This document shows positions 35,706 to 35,758 of a stretch of DNA of 35,758 nt, piece after piece. Every line of letters begins with the position of its first letter. Position 1 is the first letter of the stretch. This DNA comes from an uncultured Muribaculaceae bacterium (lineage in GTDB: Bacteria; Bacteroidota; Bacteroidia; Bacteroidales; Muribaculaceae), in the NCBI GenBank assembly GCA_947386115.1, contig CANDNO010000021.1, forward strand, positions 1 through 35,758, read 5' to 3'. The notes beneath the pieces were generated by a model. The model made no database searches. It saw nothing but the letters and a program-made list of their open reading frames with translations, and was not told the origin of the DNA. Position numbers and translations under genes: made by a program.

Positions 35706-35758
35706 ATGTCACAGAAAGAGTACTTTCCCGCGATAGGGAAAATCAAGTATGAAGGAGT
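35706..35758 (+). CDS. xylA: Xylose isomerase, N-terminal fragment cut by window end
   Basis: Seventeen codons are visible, reading MSQKEYFPAIGKIKYEG, before the sequence ends. KEYFP-IGKIK-EG is the characteristic N-terminus of Bacteroidetes xylose isomerases, which interconvert xylose and xylulose. The position immediately after xylB supports this. The gene is truncated only by the window boundary, so nothing can be said about its active site. Confidence 0.85.
   Translation, partial: MSQKEYFPAIGKIKYEG

Overview
The window looks like chromosomal housekeeping DNA from a gut-type Bacteroidales bacterium. GC is near 50%, and Muribaculaceae is my best guess, from overall impression only. The supporting signs are the RprX/RprY two-component pair, type III glutamine synthetase, the type IX secretion protein PorQ, LL-diaminopimelate aminotransferase, a DUF4954 protein, and TAnnTTTG (-7) promoter boxes ahead of many transcription units, the best of them with a TTTG-like -33 element 20 bases upstream. 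I see no Shine-Dalgarno-like leaders, tRNA, rRNA, CRISPR array, insertion sequence or phage gene. Most genes are intact and full length.

Layout. 70-1747 (-): rplY, pth and an S4-domain RNA-binding protein, a translation and ribosome-rescue unit. 1945-6186 (-): a GT3-type glycogen synthase followed by an alpha-glucan phosphorylase, ending in a strong terminator. 6525-8326 (-): grpE-dnaJ, with a terminator. 8441-9259 (-): ispE, divergent from dnaB (9340-10941, +) with closely packed promoters. 11021-16385 (-): nhaA, lepA and a DUF4954 beta-helix protein, each spaced as its own unit. 16596-18614 (-): a secreted type I pullulanase. 18822-19880 (-): a secreted leucine-rich-repeat protein. 20304-22554 (+): rprX-rprY behind a motif-rich control region. 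22619-25484 (-): porQ-cmk-ispH plus a small putative lipoprotein, tightly packed. 25637-33269 (+): dapF-dapL-glnN and two PurF-like genes, with gaps of 8-23 bases, ending in a terminator. 33414-34022 (+): rubrerythrin. 34199-end (+): xylB and the first codons of xylA.

How the genes connect. The glycogen synthase, phosphorylase and pullulanase cover glycogen synthesis, phosphorolysis and debranching. The dapF-to-purF run links lysine/peptidoglycan precursor synthesis, ammonia capture into glutamine, and glutamine use for purines. IspE and IspH are two steps of the MEP isoprenoid pathway. XylB and XylA form the xylose entry route.

The most interesting observation is the tandem PurF pair. The upstream 629-residue protein keeps the N-terminal cysteine nucleophile of the glutaminase but lacks most of the iron-sulfur cysteines. 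The downstream 469-residue protein keeps the phosphoribosyltransferase loop and cysteines matching the Fe-S ligands of Bacillus-type PurF, but has lost the glutaminase nucleophile, arginine and oxyanion-hole residues. The two may divide one enzyme's work. Second are a dense cluster of GTTAA/TTAAC half-sites with a perfect palindrome ahead of rprX, and a leucine-rich-repeat protein whose 13 repeats keep an exact 21-residue register.
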